Shown: positions 33,682-47,150, numbered from the stretch's first letter. The stretch is DNA of 64,000 nt from Metallyticus violacea (GCA_030762175.1 CM060833.1:165763001-165827000), one strand, 5' to 3'. Numbers and translations: made by a program. The notes: generated by a model from the letters alone, not told the origin.

Positions 33682-34990
33682 TTTTTGAATATACTGAGAA
33701 TACCAGCGGGTAACGGTGAAGTGCTCGTGTTGCGTCCCGTCTCCAATTGCACGATATTAGCGACGGCCGAAGCGAAATCTGTCAGGGTCTGGTGTTCGGT
33801 AATGCCAAGACTTTGCTGGTTGGAGATCAGGAATATGTTTGGTTCGGTAAATTTCATGCGACGGATGGTGAGACCCCGGGCGGAGCACAGTTTACGAAGT
33901 CTGTTGTGATCTCTATCAAGTTGGGGCAGTTGGACTTGCAACTTCAAGTTCAGGGTGTTGCCCAAACACGAAGGTCTTGTCGTTAAGTACCCCAGTATTG
34001 GATCTTGACGAAACTGGCCTTCGCCTTCCTCATCAAGGGCGGACACGAAGCGAGCAAGTTTGTCGTAGGTCGTGCCAAGATCACCAGGGGCATCTGTAGA
34101 TGAGGAGACGATCACTCTAATATGCTCCAGTACGTTGACCCATACGGCAAGACCTCCGCCGCGGGCAAGATAAACGCCGCGGCCTCGGGGCCAGTGGGAT
34201 CCGTGTAAGAGATTCTCTCCTTCTACGTCTCCATCGTCATCCCTCACAGGAAGAAGCAGGTGATCTGCATCGAGTTTGCTTCTAATCTCCGAGTTTTCTT
34301 CCAGCACTTCCGCTACAGAGTAGTAGTTCTTGTCCAGTTCATCCTCTTCTGTATCGCCGATTCTGTCCTCTGTTCGCTCCAGTATAGCTGTTACCTCTCG
34401 CTCCACCTTCTCCAGAACCGCCAAACTGAGGCTGGAAGGCAGCTGGTACTCTGCTAAGTTCCTGGTGCACTCTATTGTACACATAGTGACTTTCTTCCCC
34501 ACAGGATCCACATTCAGCTCTCCAATGGTCCTCGTAGGGTCAACCTCTTCCTCATCCTCTTCCTCATTTTTAAGAAAGAACATCGTTTTTGGTTGTGCGT
34601 TTAGATCATATCCTGCAATCAGGCCATGTAGGTCTTTGATTATTGGAATAAGAAGCTCAGCAAATACGGAATAAGACTCGTAATCCGGGGCAAGCACGCC
34701 ACCATTTCCATACACGATATCTTCAAGTTCCTCATCCAGCTCGTTTTCTTTGGGATCTTCAGGGACCTCTTTAGCTCCCGGCCATATCACGTCCAGGAGG
34801 GTGTGGTCATTCCGTGTGAGGCGGCTCTTGAGAGTATCGAATATGGGACGGCGAAGATGTCGCTTCAGCAGTAGATGCTGCTGGTTGGAAAAGGTGGTGC
34901 CCTCGCGGATCACCTCGTAACACCGCTCCAGCGTCTCCAGGATCTCGGAGTTGTCCACCTCACGCCGGGCGGACACCGTATCGTTTTCAA
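33682..34990 (-). CDS. Exon 4: phosphagen (arginine/creatine) kinase-like domain, predicted inactive
   Basis: A 1.3-kb open exon. Residues are counted from the GTG at 34976. Residues ~15-120 match the small N-terminal phosphagen-kinase domain (PIFDTLKSRLTRNDHTLLDVI, then GVLAPDYESYSVFAELLIPI). Residues ~155-415 match the catalytic domain (NVDPVGKKVTM, HWPRGRGVYL, VNVLEHIRV, LGYLTTRPSCLGNTL, ISNQQSLGITE). The length is full. Active-site features of the family are missing: the reactive cysteine is Arg334 (TTRPS where active enzymes have T-C-P-[ST]); the NEED box is N281-V-L-E; the STRVR nucleotide-binding arginines are replaced (CTIECT, 166-171); and the specificity loop before ISN is short. 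An acidic run (NEEEDEEEVD, ~137-146) is inserted. So it is probably a pseudoenzyme used as a binding or scaffold domain. The GTG is not a start: the exon enters through an acceptor at 34991-34992. It ends at a TAA (33678-33680) or a GTAATT donor. Confidence 0.93.
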
Positions 34991-37528
34991 CTGTTCAGTA
35001 AAATCTTGCTTTAACTTAATGCTATGGCCACCTTACCTATCATTTTATAACTAAGAAATGTATCAAATATTTCATTTCCAAGAATAAAGACCCTTACTTT
35101 AAGATAGTATAAATAAGTAAAATATTTCGTAGTTATTTAACACCAGCATAATGAAAGAACAGTTTAAACATGTCAAAAATCTTCAGGGTGCAGGAGGAGC
35201 TCTCTCTCTCTCTCTCCTTTGTACATATAAAGGGGCATCAAGAAGTTGCTCCGCAGCTATAGTGTAGCCGAGATTACACTAGGGATGCGAATTTTGGTCT
35301 ATCCTTAGCAACGGTGGGAGGATTTCCTGCTAAAAAGCGTTTTCAAATAAGGAAGTAATTTCAAAAATGTAGATGCGCGGTGCACCACTTCTTAGTGCGG
35401 AGGAACTTATCGATGACCCTTTACTTCAAATTCTTTATAAATGGTTACTCATTAATACATAACAATTATTTTGATGAAAAATTAATTAACGTCGCGTAAA
35501 TGTGTCTTGAGCTCTTTTTCAAAATAAAATATCTCCAGAAAAAGTTTATTTAGGCAGCTTCCGAACACGTCATCTATAAGCAGAAAGTGTTTAACCATAG
35601 CGATAAACTTGTACACTTTATGGATGTCCGTAAAAGTGAAGATTATTTTGGGTGTTGCAACAATCATTGAAACTATTTTTCATGTATGGGTGACTGAATG
35701 TTACATTTTACTGGTTCATCCAAATCTGGATATTTTTATTAAATAAATCTTTTTGATTGGGATAATTTTATAATTTCAATGTTTGTTTGTAAGTTATTTA
35801 CTTTGTTACTGATTTTGTCTGAGTAAATGGGTGGGGGGAAGATACTTCACAGATGAAAAAAACATAAAAAAAGTTTTATTGCATGTTCAGAAAAATTAGA
35901 ACTATGAAATTATTAGACCGGTTTTCTATTGGAGGGTCAGGTCCAAAGACACTGCAAGCATGTGGCAAATATTGATCAGCTGTAATCTCCAGCTTAGAAA
36001 CTAGTACATTCAATGTAACACATCTGGAGTTGTTCAATTGTGTAATTCGTTTTAAAGTTTTTCATTTGTGGCTTCTCAGCAATTTATTTTAATGAACCTT
36101 TATCGCAGTAACTGACTACGAGGGCTAATCAATAAAGACTGAGAATTATGTTTTTCTCTCATCAGGATGGAACGGCGATGAAACAAATTTTCTTGCAAAG
36201 ATTAGATATCACGAAGCGCGTACTCGCTGGCGTCTTAGTACAGAATGCCAGCAAAGAGCGAGTGTTTGCCAGTCGACTGCATTAAATGCAGTCTCTTCTT
36301 GACGAGCAGTACGCTGAAATTTTGCTTCCGTCTGCAGAAATTCTATTTGGAAGCGTAGGCGCTGCAACAACAAACTTATGACGGTGATGTACAGCCATAG
36401 TTAACCATATTTCTGTGTTTCAAAGAGTGTAAGGAGGGCCGTGTTTCAACATCAAAGCAGCGCAAAGCTCAGTCTGCAAAGCACCTGTTGCTCCGACCAA
36501 AGAAGGCCAAGTCTGTTGCGTCGGCGCGGACTTCTTCTTCCCAAACTTTTTGACTAGATCTACGGCAGAGAGCTTCAGGGGCAGTAGCGAGATCGTAGTG
36601 TTCTGACATAAGTATTCGACCTCGCTATTGTCACTGAAGATGTCTACCGTAGATGCAATCGAAACGTTTGGGAAGAAGGAGCTTAGTGGACCACGGCCCA
36701 AGCCCAAAAATTACTATACCACCCAAAGCCTAAGAAATCTGATAACTTCATTTTAGCAATACAGAATGTTAAACACTCCAAAAGTTATAACGTTTTCCTA
36801 TATTTTAAATTTATCTTTGAAAACTATTACAATTCTCACACTTTATTAAATTTTAAAATGTTCGATTTTCTGGCGGTTTGATTTGCTGGAAAAAGATAGA
36901 TTAAATTAGTCAAGAGAACCTGTTCAGCTCATGTTTTTCAATGGAAGAAATTACCGTTAACCACTGTCGTTTCGTAAAGTCATAAAACTTGTTAGGATTT
37001 TTAACATTTTTGCTGTTTTGTAGAAGGGTCATATCATTTTTGAAAGTCATAATGCAGAGATACTACCTCCTGTATTGTTAAATAATGCAATACTGTATTA
37101 TCTAGCAAATAAAATTAATTATATTATAACTATGGCCATTTTACAAGTTTATCAGCCTTTAATAACAAAAACCTATTATTATTTATCATTCTTAATTGTT
37201 AGGGCTGATTTTTCTACTGTTTCAACTGTTTTTATGTTACTCATGAATTTCGACATTTTTTTAATATTATCATACCTACATGTACTATTTGTTTCAATTC
37301 ATTTCAGGTCATTTCTTTTACATTATGTGAATAATGAGGTTTTTGTGTGTTCGGAGATAAGGCTTAGAAGCAGTAAAAGGTCTAGTTAAATAGTGTGATA
37401 GAATAACTTGTGTGTGTTTTGTATACATACCTATAGCATTTTGCCAGAGGATATTTACTGCCCCCCTCCTCTAGTAAATATTTATATCACAACAATTTTT
37501 AAAGAAAATGCATGGCAATATTCCAAAG
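34991..37528. other. Large intron, mostly unrecognised
   Basis: A (TC)n run at 35201-35217. At ~36118, ACGAGGGCTAATCAATAAAG resembles the outer end of some mariner-type elements, with degraded sequence following, but no partner repeat was found. A minus-strand frame at 36420-36707 has no recognisable features. Confidence 0.45.
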
Positions 37529-37790
37529 TACCGCCACGGGTGGCCGAGGTCGTTAAGGCGCGGACTTGTGAGCGGGGGGTCTGGGGTTCGCCAGAACCGT
37601 CCTCCCTGACTGAGATTTTTTCCAGGTTTTCCTCATAACTGGCAAATGCCGGAGAGGTACTCTAAACTTAGGCCTGCAATGTTTCCTTCCTTAAAAATAA
37701 ATCCTTTCACAATAGATCGTTTCATTTCGTGTATCACTAGTGTCCATCGCCTGTGGTGCCTCAGTAGTAAAAACGGGCGTTAAACACAAT
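37529..37790 (+). mobile_element. SINE-B
   Basis: Head CCGCCACGGGTGGCCGAGGT; a small deletion removes part of box B (GGGGTTCGCCAGAACC). The 3' end is complete (AAAACGGGCGTTAAACACAA). Confidence 0.92.
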
Positions 37791-39369
37791 TCATTCATAT
37801 TCCAAAGTTGTGGTAAACCGGAATGAGAACGCGTCATATACTAGGTTAGAAACTTGTTTTCCCTTTATTATACAGGCAGGAGAGTTCAATGCAAGAATAT
37901 TTTTATTTCATGCAGCAAACAGATGAAAGGAAAATGATATGAATATTCGTTCTTGGAATCAATCGAAATATAGAGCAAAAATCGATTATCTAAAGTTTTA
38001 AACCAATGGTTTAATTTGTTTATGGCATCTGTTTCACCACATAAAATTGGGGTACAATCGTACAATGAGCTAGAGTTGTGTATATTTAATATATGAGTTT
38101 TGTAAACATTTCTAATTTCCAAAAACAAATTTGGCAATAATATCTTGTTATTTTGACTCTTCTGTGCAAGGAATTAACTGGAAAAACTATTTATTCAAAA
38201 TACCGATACCATGATATTGCCTCCTGACATTATTTACGATTCCTAACTTTGCATTTTGGTTTTGGAGTCATCAATAGTTTCACATCTATCAAAATATTTC
38301 TTTGTGCGGCCAAAATGTCTGAAATATAGCTTACAAATATTGACTCTAGCTGTTTATAGATTCCTAATTAAAATATTATACTACATTATGAGAGCCTCTA
38401 GCCTCTACTGTACCCCTGAAAACCCTCGTCTGTTTTGTAACACTAAATCATGTATTTATTTATTTATGACTATTTTCCCAGAACTACCTTCATACTCATT
38501 TTCGAAAACTTCTACCACATTTAAACCCATAGCTTCTTTTTACTACTTCATAAAACACAGCGCATTGCCCTTAAGTTGCTGACATATTTTGTTGAATTTC
38601 AAAAGGAAACATTTCTATCATTTGCAGGTGTTTAATCATAGATTTTTGTTCCACACACCGCATATTCCCACACAGCTGCTATGACGTAATGCAACAAAGG
38701 GAATCTGGAACTGTGTACGCTGTGTTTATACTTTTTAGGCATTCCTCAAGGCGGGTTTTCGAAGACGCCATCTTCCTCGTTGCTTTAATTACCACACATA
38801 TCTTCGTGTTATCAAACACTAAAGGCTATGAATTCAATTTTTTTGGCATTGTAGTGATGCTTTTGTAAAATACTGTCGTATAATATTTAGTCAGGCTTAT
38901 TTTGGGATCTAACATGTAGAATTTTATGCTCATTTTCTTCTATGTGAAAAAGTAATGGGTGTTTAATATTTGAATGGGTACGGTAAGTTAACAAAATATT
39001 TAACATTTTAAATATATGTTGCATGATATTATAGTAGTCCTGTAAAATATCTATAATTTATATTTATACAGTTTACATATATTCTCACGTTTAAAACCAC
39101 TTTGACTGAGAAATACTAATAAGGACTTTCTATTGGACAATTAATAAAGTAATTTCTCAAGTATCTCTTATATTTGTAGACATAATTTCAAAGTTCTTGA
39201 CTAAAAATGTTTTTAAGAAAGAAGAAAACCAAAATGCAACCTTATGATTGCTCCTTGAAGCATAATAATAAATTTAAAAATAAAGTTAATTATCATGATT
39301 TTTGTTCACTAAATTTTAATTATGCCTCCTTAATTCTTTTACTGAAAAGAATTTGCCATGGTGTATAAT
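37791..39369. other. Intron, no gene seen
   Basis: AT-rich; an open frame at 38256-38582 has no family features. Confidence 0.55.
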
Positions 39370-39635
39370 TAATTTATTTGGTTTAACATCTCAGGTCATC
39401 AGCGTCCTATTCCATTCAGTGTGTGAAACGGCTGACAAATTTTGCTCAGAGGCCTCTTGTTTCAGGCTTGAGGTTCTTTATCGTGTCGTAAATGCACGAC
39501 GCGGAATGGCTTTACTTCCCTTCCGAAGGATTAGGATTTTTACGCCCCAAAAATTCATTGGTCCTGTTCGGGATCGAACCCGCGATCTTGGATTTAAAAG
39601 GCAAGTATGGTAACCACTACACCACCAGGACCGAC
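39370..39635 (-). mobile_element. SINE-A (first of a tandem pair)
   Basis: Minus-oriented copy from TTTAACATCTCAGGTCATCA to ACCACCAGGACCGAC. It lacks the first bases of the tail end. Confidence 0.9.
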
Positions 39636-39636
39636 A

Positions 39637-39893
39637 TTTGGTTTATTTACGGACGTTCTTTAACATCTCAGGTCATTAATTCAGGGTGTAAAACGGCCCA
39701 TAAATTTTGCTCAGAGGCCTCTTCTTTCAGGCTTGAGGTTCTTTATCGTGCCGTAAATGTACGACACGGGACCCATGGCTTTACCTCTCTTCCATATACT
39801 TAAGATTTTTACGCCCAAAAAATCCATCGGGTCGAACCCGCGATCTTGGGTTTAGGTGGCATGTATGATTATTACTACACCAAAAGGACCGAC
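39637..39893 (-). mobile_element. SINE-A (second of a tandem pair)
   Basis: Starts within two bases of the previous copy (TTTATTTACGGACGTTCTTT) and ends ACCAAAAGGACCGAC. Same orientation; internal deletions differ from those in its neighbour, so the pair arose by two insertions rather than by duplication. Confidence 0.9.
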
Positions 39894-41654
39894 GATATTT
39901 AAAGAAACAACAGAATTACTAGTGACTAGTGGCTATAAATCTTTCGTTATTAAACATGCTGCTGTGTAAAATGATTTATATATTAGCATCACCATGATGA
40001 TAGCAACGCATTGAGAAAATGCAGTAGTAATTTTAAATACATATTTACAATTAAATGACATGCTCAAAGTTTTAATACCTTTTAGCTTATTGAATATGGA
40101 CGGATCATGTTAAATAGTATCGCCCTAAAGAATATATTTTCTACTTTGGAATAAAGGGCATATATAAAAATTGAGCTGGTAGTGCTTCGGTAATGATGTG
40201 ATAATGTGGAGGATGCGTCAGGTGTAGATCGTCCAGACACTGCAGCACTCAGTGATAGGCGGTCGACGTTGAAGAGCAGGAGGAGGATTAACTCATCTGA
40301 CAATGTTGTACGTGTTGAAAGCCTTGCTCGGATATCACAAAATTGCATTCGTTGGGTGCCTCATTACCTGAAGGATTCTCTGAAATGGCTCCATTATGTC
40401 CTTGCACGCGATCATTTGACAGTTACGTCAGGGAAGGTCGTACATTCTTTGACAGAATCATCGCTGTGGATAAAACGTAGGCGGGATCGTAAGAGTCAAA
40501 ACTACTAGACATAGCATTTGTCGTAATAATGCTGTACCCCAAAACCAGGCTGGGATATCAGCTGTGTTCTTTTACATACAGCAAATTTCAAACTATTGTC
40601 TTACTTAACAATGTTCGGTCACACTGCTACTATTGGGGGGAAATCGCTGGTATTGTGAGGAAGGTACTCAAATACCCTCAATATTAATCAGGCATGAATT
40701 CGTACGACTTAGATTTCTTCCTCAAACTAAATGGTATTCACATTCTTTCAGAAGTGTATAAGTGACTCAAGGAGTATCTTATATATTAGCCTATAATAAA
40801 AGATTTCTCAAAAATTTGTCCAACCCTTAGGCATGTGAGGAACAAAAATAATTAACATATAAGACTGAACTGATCCTAGGGTCCGTCATAGCTGGATTAT
40901 TTCTTGCTTGATTTGGGGCTTATCATTATTAATGATATTTCTGTTGCTTCTCACAGTTTTAATTACGGAATAAATATTTCGATAGTGTTCAATCCTCTCT
41001 TGCAAGACATTTAATCTACAAGCAAGAACCTTCAGGGATAAGAAAAGGTATCTACTTCTTTGGCTCTGGGAGCTATAAAAAAGAAGAAATTACTTTCATA
41101 TTGTTTTTATATTTCTTTTTTTATTTCGTACAGGGAACTTCACCAAGCAGTTTACTTGCAAATATGAAACATCCGTAATCTCAATGCACAATTAATATCT
41201 TCCATACGGTTTTACATGTTGTAACACAGTTACTCTACATTACAGAATTGAAGTAACGAGTTCATCTGAATGTCTATGGTTTACAGTTAACAATAGCAAA
41301 AAGAATATTGACTCACTATTCAAAATACTGCATTTATTTTACATTCTTATTGGTATAATAAAATTTTATTCGGAAACTGCACATTATCTGATTTGACTAT
41401 TGTACATTCTGCTCCTGCAAGAAAAAGTAACTATTTTGAAAAAATAAACCGAAACAGAAACTTAGCAGAGCGCAAGTAGTTTAAACAGTCACCAGAGGCC
41501 CTGTTAGCAAAATGTACAGGGCAATTCACAATTTCTTTGTACATTTAAAATTTCGCTACTTACTAACGAAATCAAGAAAAGGTGCTTATAGATATAAAAT
41601 GAGAGATTCACTCACCAAAAGTTTTTTTTTCACAAAAGTATATCACTAAACCCT
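39894..41654. other. Intron, no gene established
   Basis: A plus-strand open frame at 40206-40508 includes IRWVPHYLKDSLKWLHYVLA, faintly like a transposase block, but this is too little to call. Confidence 0.4.
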
Positions 41655-42726
41655 TATCTGTTAAGTAAATAATTGCAATTGTAACTTCCGCTTCGCTGTG
41701 TTCAGTTGTTCAGATATAGTTGTATAAAGAAGGCTATGTGTAGAAGATTGTGACATGTTCAAAATGAAATTGTTCACAAAATAAGGACTAACTCCAAATT
41801 AAATTAAACAGCGATTGGACGGTGTATATTGGGAAGCACCCCTCATATTCTACCCTAAAAGAATGGACCAAACTTTTTCTCCTTCCGCTCTTGTGGAAGG
41901 ACAAATTATGAAAGACCGGCGGCTCAATGTTACAGAAATAGCAGCAAAGTTGGGCTTTTCTAAAAAAAAAAAAAAAAAAAAAAAGTCCTTCGAATTATTC
42001 ATGAATATGTAAACATGAATAAGGTTAGTGCAAGATGGGTGCCTACACTTCTTTCCTCAGTCCAAAAGCAGCCACGAGTCATCTGTTGTCAGGCATTTAT
42101 GGAGCTCTGCTGTGGTAACGAGAGAGAAGTTCTGCAAAACATTGTTACAGGAGATGAAACTATGGTCCTCTACTATGATCCCTTGTCCAAAAGAGAATCA
42201 ATGGGGTGGTATAAACTTGGCTAAGTACCGCCTCTAAAGGCCAAGATCACTTACTCAACCAAGAAGATCATGGCCACAATCTTTTGAGACTGTGAAGGAA
42301 TACTCTTCATTGGCTTCAAGGAGAGGAACACCACAGTAAATGGAGAGTACTATGCTGGCCTACTGCACAGACTACGTGCTTCAATCAAAGAGAAAAGGCG
42401 AGGAAAGCTGAGTGGTGATGTGCGCCTTCTTCACGACAACGCGCCTGTGCATACATCTCTTGTTGCAAAGGAAGCTGTGAAGAAATGTGGCTTCAAGGAA
42501 ATAGCCCATCCACCCTTCAACCTAGATCTAGTCCCAATGACTATTTCCTCTTCTCAAAATTCAAGAAGCACATTTTGCAAACAAGATTTCTGACTATTTT
42601 TGGAGGAGCAATTGAAATGTTAATTCAAAGGTGTGAGAAGAGTAATGCAATAAAAGGTAAATATATTGAAAAGTGAAACATAGTTTTTGTCATTATCATA
42701 CCTAGAATCTTATGGACCTACTCTCG
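41655..42726 (+). mobile_element. Mariner transposon copy 2, left-truncated
   Basis: Same family as 7932-9206. The left terminal repeat and first ~50 bases are missing; the right end keeps TTATGGACCTACTCTCGTA. Coding pieces include GDETMVLYYDPLSKRESMGW and, frameshifted, HDNAPVHTSLVAKEAVKKCG. The third catalytic region is shifted out of frame. A long A-run (41961-41982) replaces a short CTAAAACAACAG stretch seen in copy 3, and bases are lost elsewhere. Lies in the intron between exons 3 and 4. Confidence 0.92.
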
Positions 42727-43026
42727 TACAAAGTTGAGCTTTCGCAACGCAAAAAGACGTTACGAGGAATATGCAAAAACGAATATGCAAAAACGAATTC
42801 AGTGGTGAGGGTACAACAAGGAATTGGATTCAAATATAGAAAACACTGATGGGCAGGAGCATAAAAAGCAGATATAAGAGATTCTAAGGAGGAAAAGAAG
42901 AAGATTGAGTGTGGAGGAAAAATGCTCTACATAGTTCTTCTGATAAGACGGTGGATAGGGCGAGGTCAAGGTTTGTCTTTTTTCAATCGGGTTTATCTCA
43001 ACCAGCAGTTTGTTGATTACTGATTG

Positions 43027-43310
43027 GTTTTATTTACTGACGCTCTTTAACATCTCAAGTCATCAGCGTCCCATTTAATTCAGGGTGTGAAACGGCCGAC
43101 AAATTTTGCTCCGGCCTATTCTTTTAGGCTTGAGGTTCTTTTTCCTGCCGTAAATCTATGCCATGGGACCCATAACTTTATTTTCCTTCCGAAGGAAACA
43201 CACTGAGAATTTTTACGCCCGAAAAAATCCATGGATCCTGGCCGGGACTGAACCCGCGATCTTGGATCTACGAGGCAACTATGTTTACATTTAGACAACC
43301 AGGCCCGACC
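43027..43310 (-). mobile_element. SINE-A
   Basis: From TTTTATTTACTGACGCTCTT to the head CCAGGCCCGACC, with a small internal deletion after TTTTGCTCCGG. Confidence 0.9.
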
Positions 43311-46259
43311 CATCATTTTGGTGAGTTCTTCGCATGCGTATGTGGAAATGTCCTTCAAACTGCAACTGGTACAAGAGTTCGTTCATGACAAGGCAAAGCA
43401 GAAGGAAATGTAAACCCGCTTTGAAATAGACTTATTTGACAAGGCGAGCCGCCATAATGTCTCATATCTCTCACACAACTCTAGATCTAGAGCATCAGTA
43501 TGGCGCACCCAAAAGTCAGTACGCTTTGTGAATTGTCAAAGGAGAAGGCGTGCAGATCGTTTTTCTTCTATGAGGCAAGCGTAGCTAGAAGTATCATATC
43601 AGTGACTGATGCCCCAGCTAGATGATTACATTTATAGCAAGACGGCGTACCTCCTCATTATCACCATCTGGTACGTTGATATCTGAATGAGGGGTTGCCA
43701 CAAAATTAAATAGAGCGCACAACAAAACAGGGCGTTCATGTAGAGATTATCTCGCTTATAGGGGAAAGACTGGGGTGCACCGCTCGGAGCCGACAGGATT
43801 CAAAACACTGCGTGCGGAATACTTTTTACGTGAAATCCTTGTAGTAACTGGGCTTTAATTCCACGCACCCTAAGATGACCCCTGGGTATTTTCTTTGGTG
43901 GTACATGAAGGACAATATTTTCGTTTCTACAGGTGTAAATTAGATTATCGCCGGGATGTGATCTGCGCCCCGTAAGATGCACATATAGAATTTTTATGAA
44001 ATAGAATTTGCTGAGTTTATTTACCTAGGTAGGCATTATTCTTTATTTTGTTACCAATTTATTAATTTTTAAAAATGTCCAGTAATTATGAATAACCCTG
44101 TACAGCAGATTCAGCCGTAATTCATACACAGCCAGGTTTTTCTGATTTTCTGATCCTCGTGTAACCAGATTACACTTTGGACTTCCAACTGTCAAGTGCT
44201 AAAACTTTAGAATTGTTCTACCACAGACAGCAACCTAACCAATTGCGTGCTACGTAGAAGAATGTAATTGTAATATTATGTCATACTCTTTGTGTTTGTT
44301 CGTAAAATATTCTCTGAGTTTTCTAAATATGCCACAGTGTTCTGGAAGTTCCTCGGATCTCTTGTAAGTACTGCATCCTCAATCAGGTCTTTCGTGCTTG
44401 TGGGTGCCAAGAATGGCTGCAATTCATTGGGCCTCCTACAACAGTCATAACCACACTCGTTCAGTGGCTTCTGTGATTCCTGAATACTCTTCTGTCTCTT
44501 GTTTCAAAATCAATTTTAATGAATATTTAGGAACAATTTTTGTATATGCAAACTTGAAGTAATTACCAGAACTAAACAGGTTTAATATGGAATCTGAAGA
44601 TGAACAGTAAACATATTGATCTATGGAAAATCGTAATTTGAGTAGATTTTAATGGTTTAACATTGGAATATTCATAAAAACTTGGAATTGCAAACACTGG
44701 CTTAGGAAACTTTCCCAGTGTCCTTCATGAATAAATGAATTTTATTTCATCAAACAACATTACAATTAAATGTACATAAACAAACAAAATATCTACAATT
44801 TTAGCAGTACCAAAATTAAGTTTCTCTCATACCTTAACCACCTGGTAATATGTATGGTAACTAAACCCTAAAATAGATTATCATTTTCACAACTGTGCGT
44901 GTCCTCAAGCTCTTCTTTATATTTCTCCTCCACTTATCTCTCACTTTTCGCAAGAATTCCCCAAACGTGTTTATCTTCTCTGCCCTCATATCTGAGCCAG
45001 TATTTATGAGCTGCCACCCCCAAATTTAATTAGAGTGATTATAGTAAGTAATTTTATGTAACTTCCTTATTTTAAGCACGAGTGCAGTTTGTTTCTATTT
45101 CCTGTGCAAGTGTTTGATGATTGTCTGTATTGTTATTTTATTGCCAGAGTGCAGAAATCTTACCCAACCATAAAAATCTGACCTGAGAATTTCTGTTGCC
45201 TATTGTGTCAACATTTGTATAGAAGGTCCAAGTAAAGGGCAAACCGATATTTTCTGGAGAAATTTTTAAGCAGGGTCCTGGGAAAAAAATTTTTCTTTGT
45301 ATATTGTCTGAAAGTTTTGCTGTTATTTAGTCAGGCAAGGAAAGACGTAATAAAGAATATGACGATTACGGGGGTTAAAAGACAAACCGATAATCTCTGG
45401 AAGGGAGATACCAACGATTCCATGTATTACGTGAGAGGAGTAGGTGACATTCAAGAAGTCACGTAAGCCATCAGACCAATAATGTAGCAGAAAAGAATCA
45501 AAGGGAAACAGATTATCCAATAGAAATGCGAAGATGGGAGAAAATATTCTAGATGTTTCTAAAGGCATATTTCAAAGAATAAAGATAGCCTCGTGAGACT
45601 GGCAGACTGCCATGTTTATTTAGTCTTGTAATTTTGCGATCCGCAGTCAGGTCAGTTGGAAGCGCAATCAAGCTGATAGAGTATTCACTTGGTTGGAAGA
45701 AAAAACATTCCCCGGTAAATTCTCAGTTTAGTTTTCAAGTTACAACTGTGCCAAGAGAATTCAGTCCAATTATCAATTTAATTCAGTTCAGTCGAAGAGT
45801 ATCGTCAGTGGAAAAGTTATCAGTGAGGAGTAGACAGTTGTGTTTCAGAATTAGTTGAATTTAGTGGAGTTCAGGATCAGAGTTTCAGAGTTATTAAAGT
45901 GCGTTAACGTCAGAGTGATCGTCATAGTTAGTGTGAAAGTGGCACATATTCTCAAGGAAATAACGGTGGCACATTTTTAGGTGGAATAGTTTATTGTGTT
46001 TCATCTCCTATAACGAGAAATCTTATTAATTTCCAAGATCCTTTCTCTATGGTCACAGGACCACAAAAGTAACCAGCAGCAGCGTCTCAACAGCCGTGGC
46101 AAAAATATAAGTCAGCGGAAAATATCATCAGAGAGGAGAAGAAGAAAATTACCTTGAGATTCCAATTATTAATCCAGCCCGTCTAGTAATCGTTCAATCT
46201 AAATCCGTTTTCCACAAAATCATCCTGTCAATTATCACCTTAACTGTATAAAAACCGCT
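43311..46259. other. Intron, no gene seen
   Basis: Nothing recognised with confidence. The stretch at 45.6-46.1 kb is purine-rich with weak repeats of TCAGAGTT/CAGTTTAG-type words. Confidence 0.45.
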
Positions 46260-47150
46260 GCGTATCTGATAACATTTTAATTGCCTCTTAATTTTCCTGT
46301 ATTTTAACCCATTTTTCATCCCAGATATTATCCCTTCATCTTTTTACCACTTCACATTCTATTAGACAATGGAACACATTTTCCACTTTCCCCCACATAA
46401 CATATCCTTCTTTAAAATTTATTCTTAATCCTTTTAGAAATAATACCCCTGTACATATCCATGCAAAGACCTGTTCTGCCGAACTGATCACAAGTGTCTG
46501 TATATTTCTCCCGTCCGCAATTTCTTTTAATTAATTTATATAAATCTAAAGAGCTTTTATCCTCAAAGCTAGCAAAGTTTTTTGATTCTCTATGTCTTCT
46601 ACCCTCTGCTTCACTTCCTTCCAAAATCCACTGACGTTACTTTCACCCAGTCGCTACACATTCCCATTGCAATCTCTTCTAACAGTTTCCCTACTTCCCC
46701 AAACCAACGCCCTTCTCAGTACATCTCTTTGGTACACAAGACACTCTTTTAGTACATTGCTATTATCTAATTTTATACATGTGCCAATATTTCAAAATTT
46801 TCTGCGCTATTACACTTTTCCTTCCTACTCCCGCTAGTTCTGCCAAACTCACCTCCCTCGGCGAACATTTTGGTAATCCCAGAATTTCTCTACAAAGCAT
46901 TCTATGTACCACATCAACCTTTGTTCATCTCTTTGCAACTCCCCAAATTCCTACTCCATACATCATCTTTGACTTAGCCACAGCCTCTTTCTAGTCATTT
47001 CATTGGTAATGTGGAAACTTATTCTAACAGCTTTCGTAACTAATTTACCTTTCTACACCTCGTATCTTCCGTTACTTGTATAATCAAATACTTTCACTAG
47101 CTCTATTGGGTTTCTGTTTATAAACCGTATCTCATCTTTTCTTAATCAGT
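46260..47150 (-). mobile_element. LINE remnant (C-terminal part of the reverse-transcriptase protein)
   Basis: Minus-strand pieces in order: KMMYGVGIWGVAK (where LINE proteins have YGxxxWG), VDVVHRMLCREILGLPKCSP, KILKYWHMYKI, then FASFEDKSSLDLYKLIKRNC and RTGLCMDMYRGI, followed by CYVGESGKCV, where LINE proteins carry a cysteine-rich knuckle. The order matches the C-terminal region of a non-LTR retrotransposon ORF2; stops and shifts are frequent. The catalytic reverse-transcriptase core is not present here. Confidence 0.7.

Noticed and set aside
34330..34674. 114-codon plus-strand frame
   Set aside because: Antisense shadow of the kinase-like exon.
33678..34976. An intronless gene starting at base 34976
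   Set aside because: The first codon is GTG, not ATG, and the frame is open upstream only to a stop at 34995-34997; a splice acceptor at 34991-34992 in the right phase shows it is an exon of a larger gene.
39353..39803. Two open frames of 86 and 103 codons on the plus strand
   Set aside because: They lie in two adjacent SINE-A copies and are explained by the repeat sequence.
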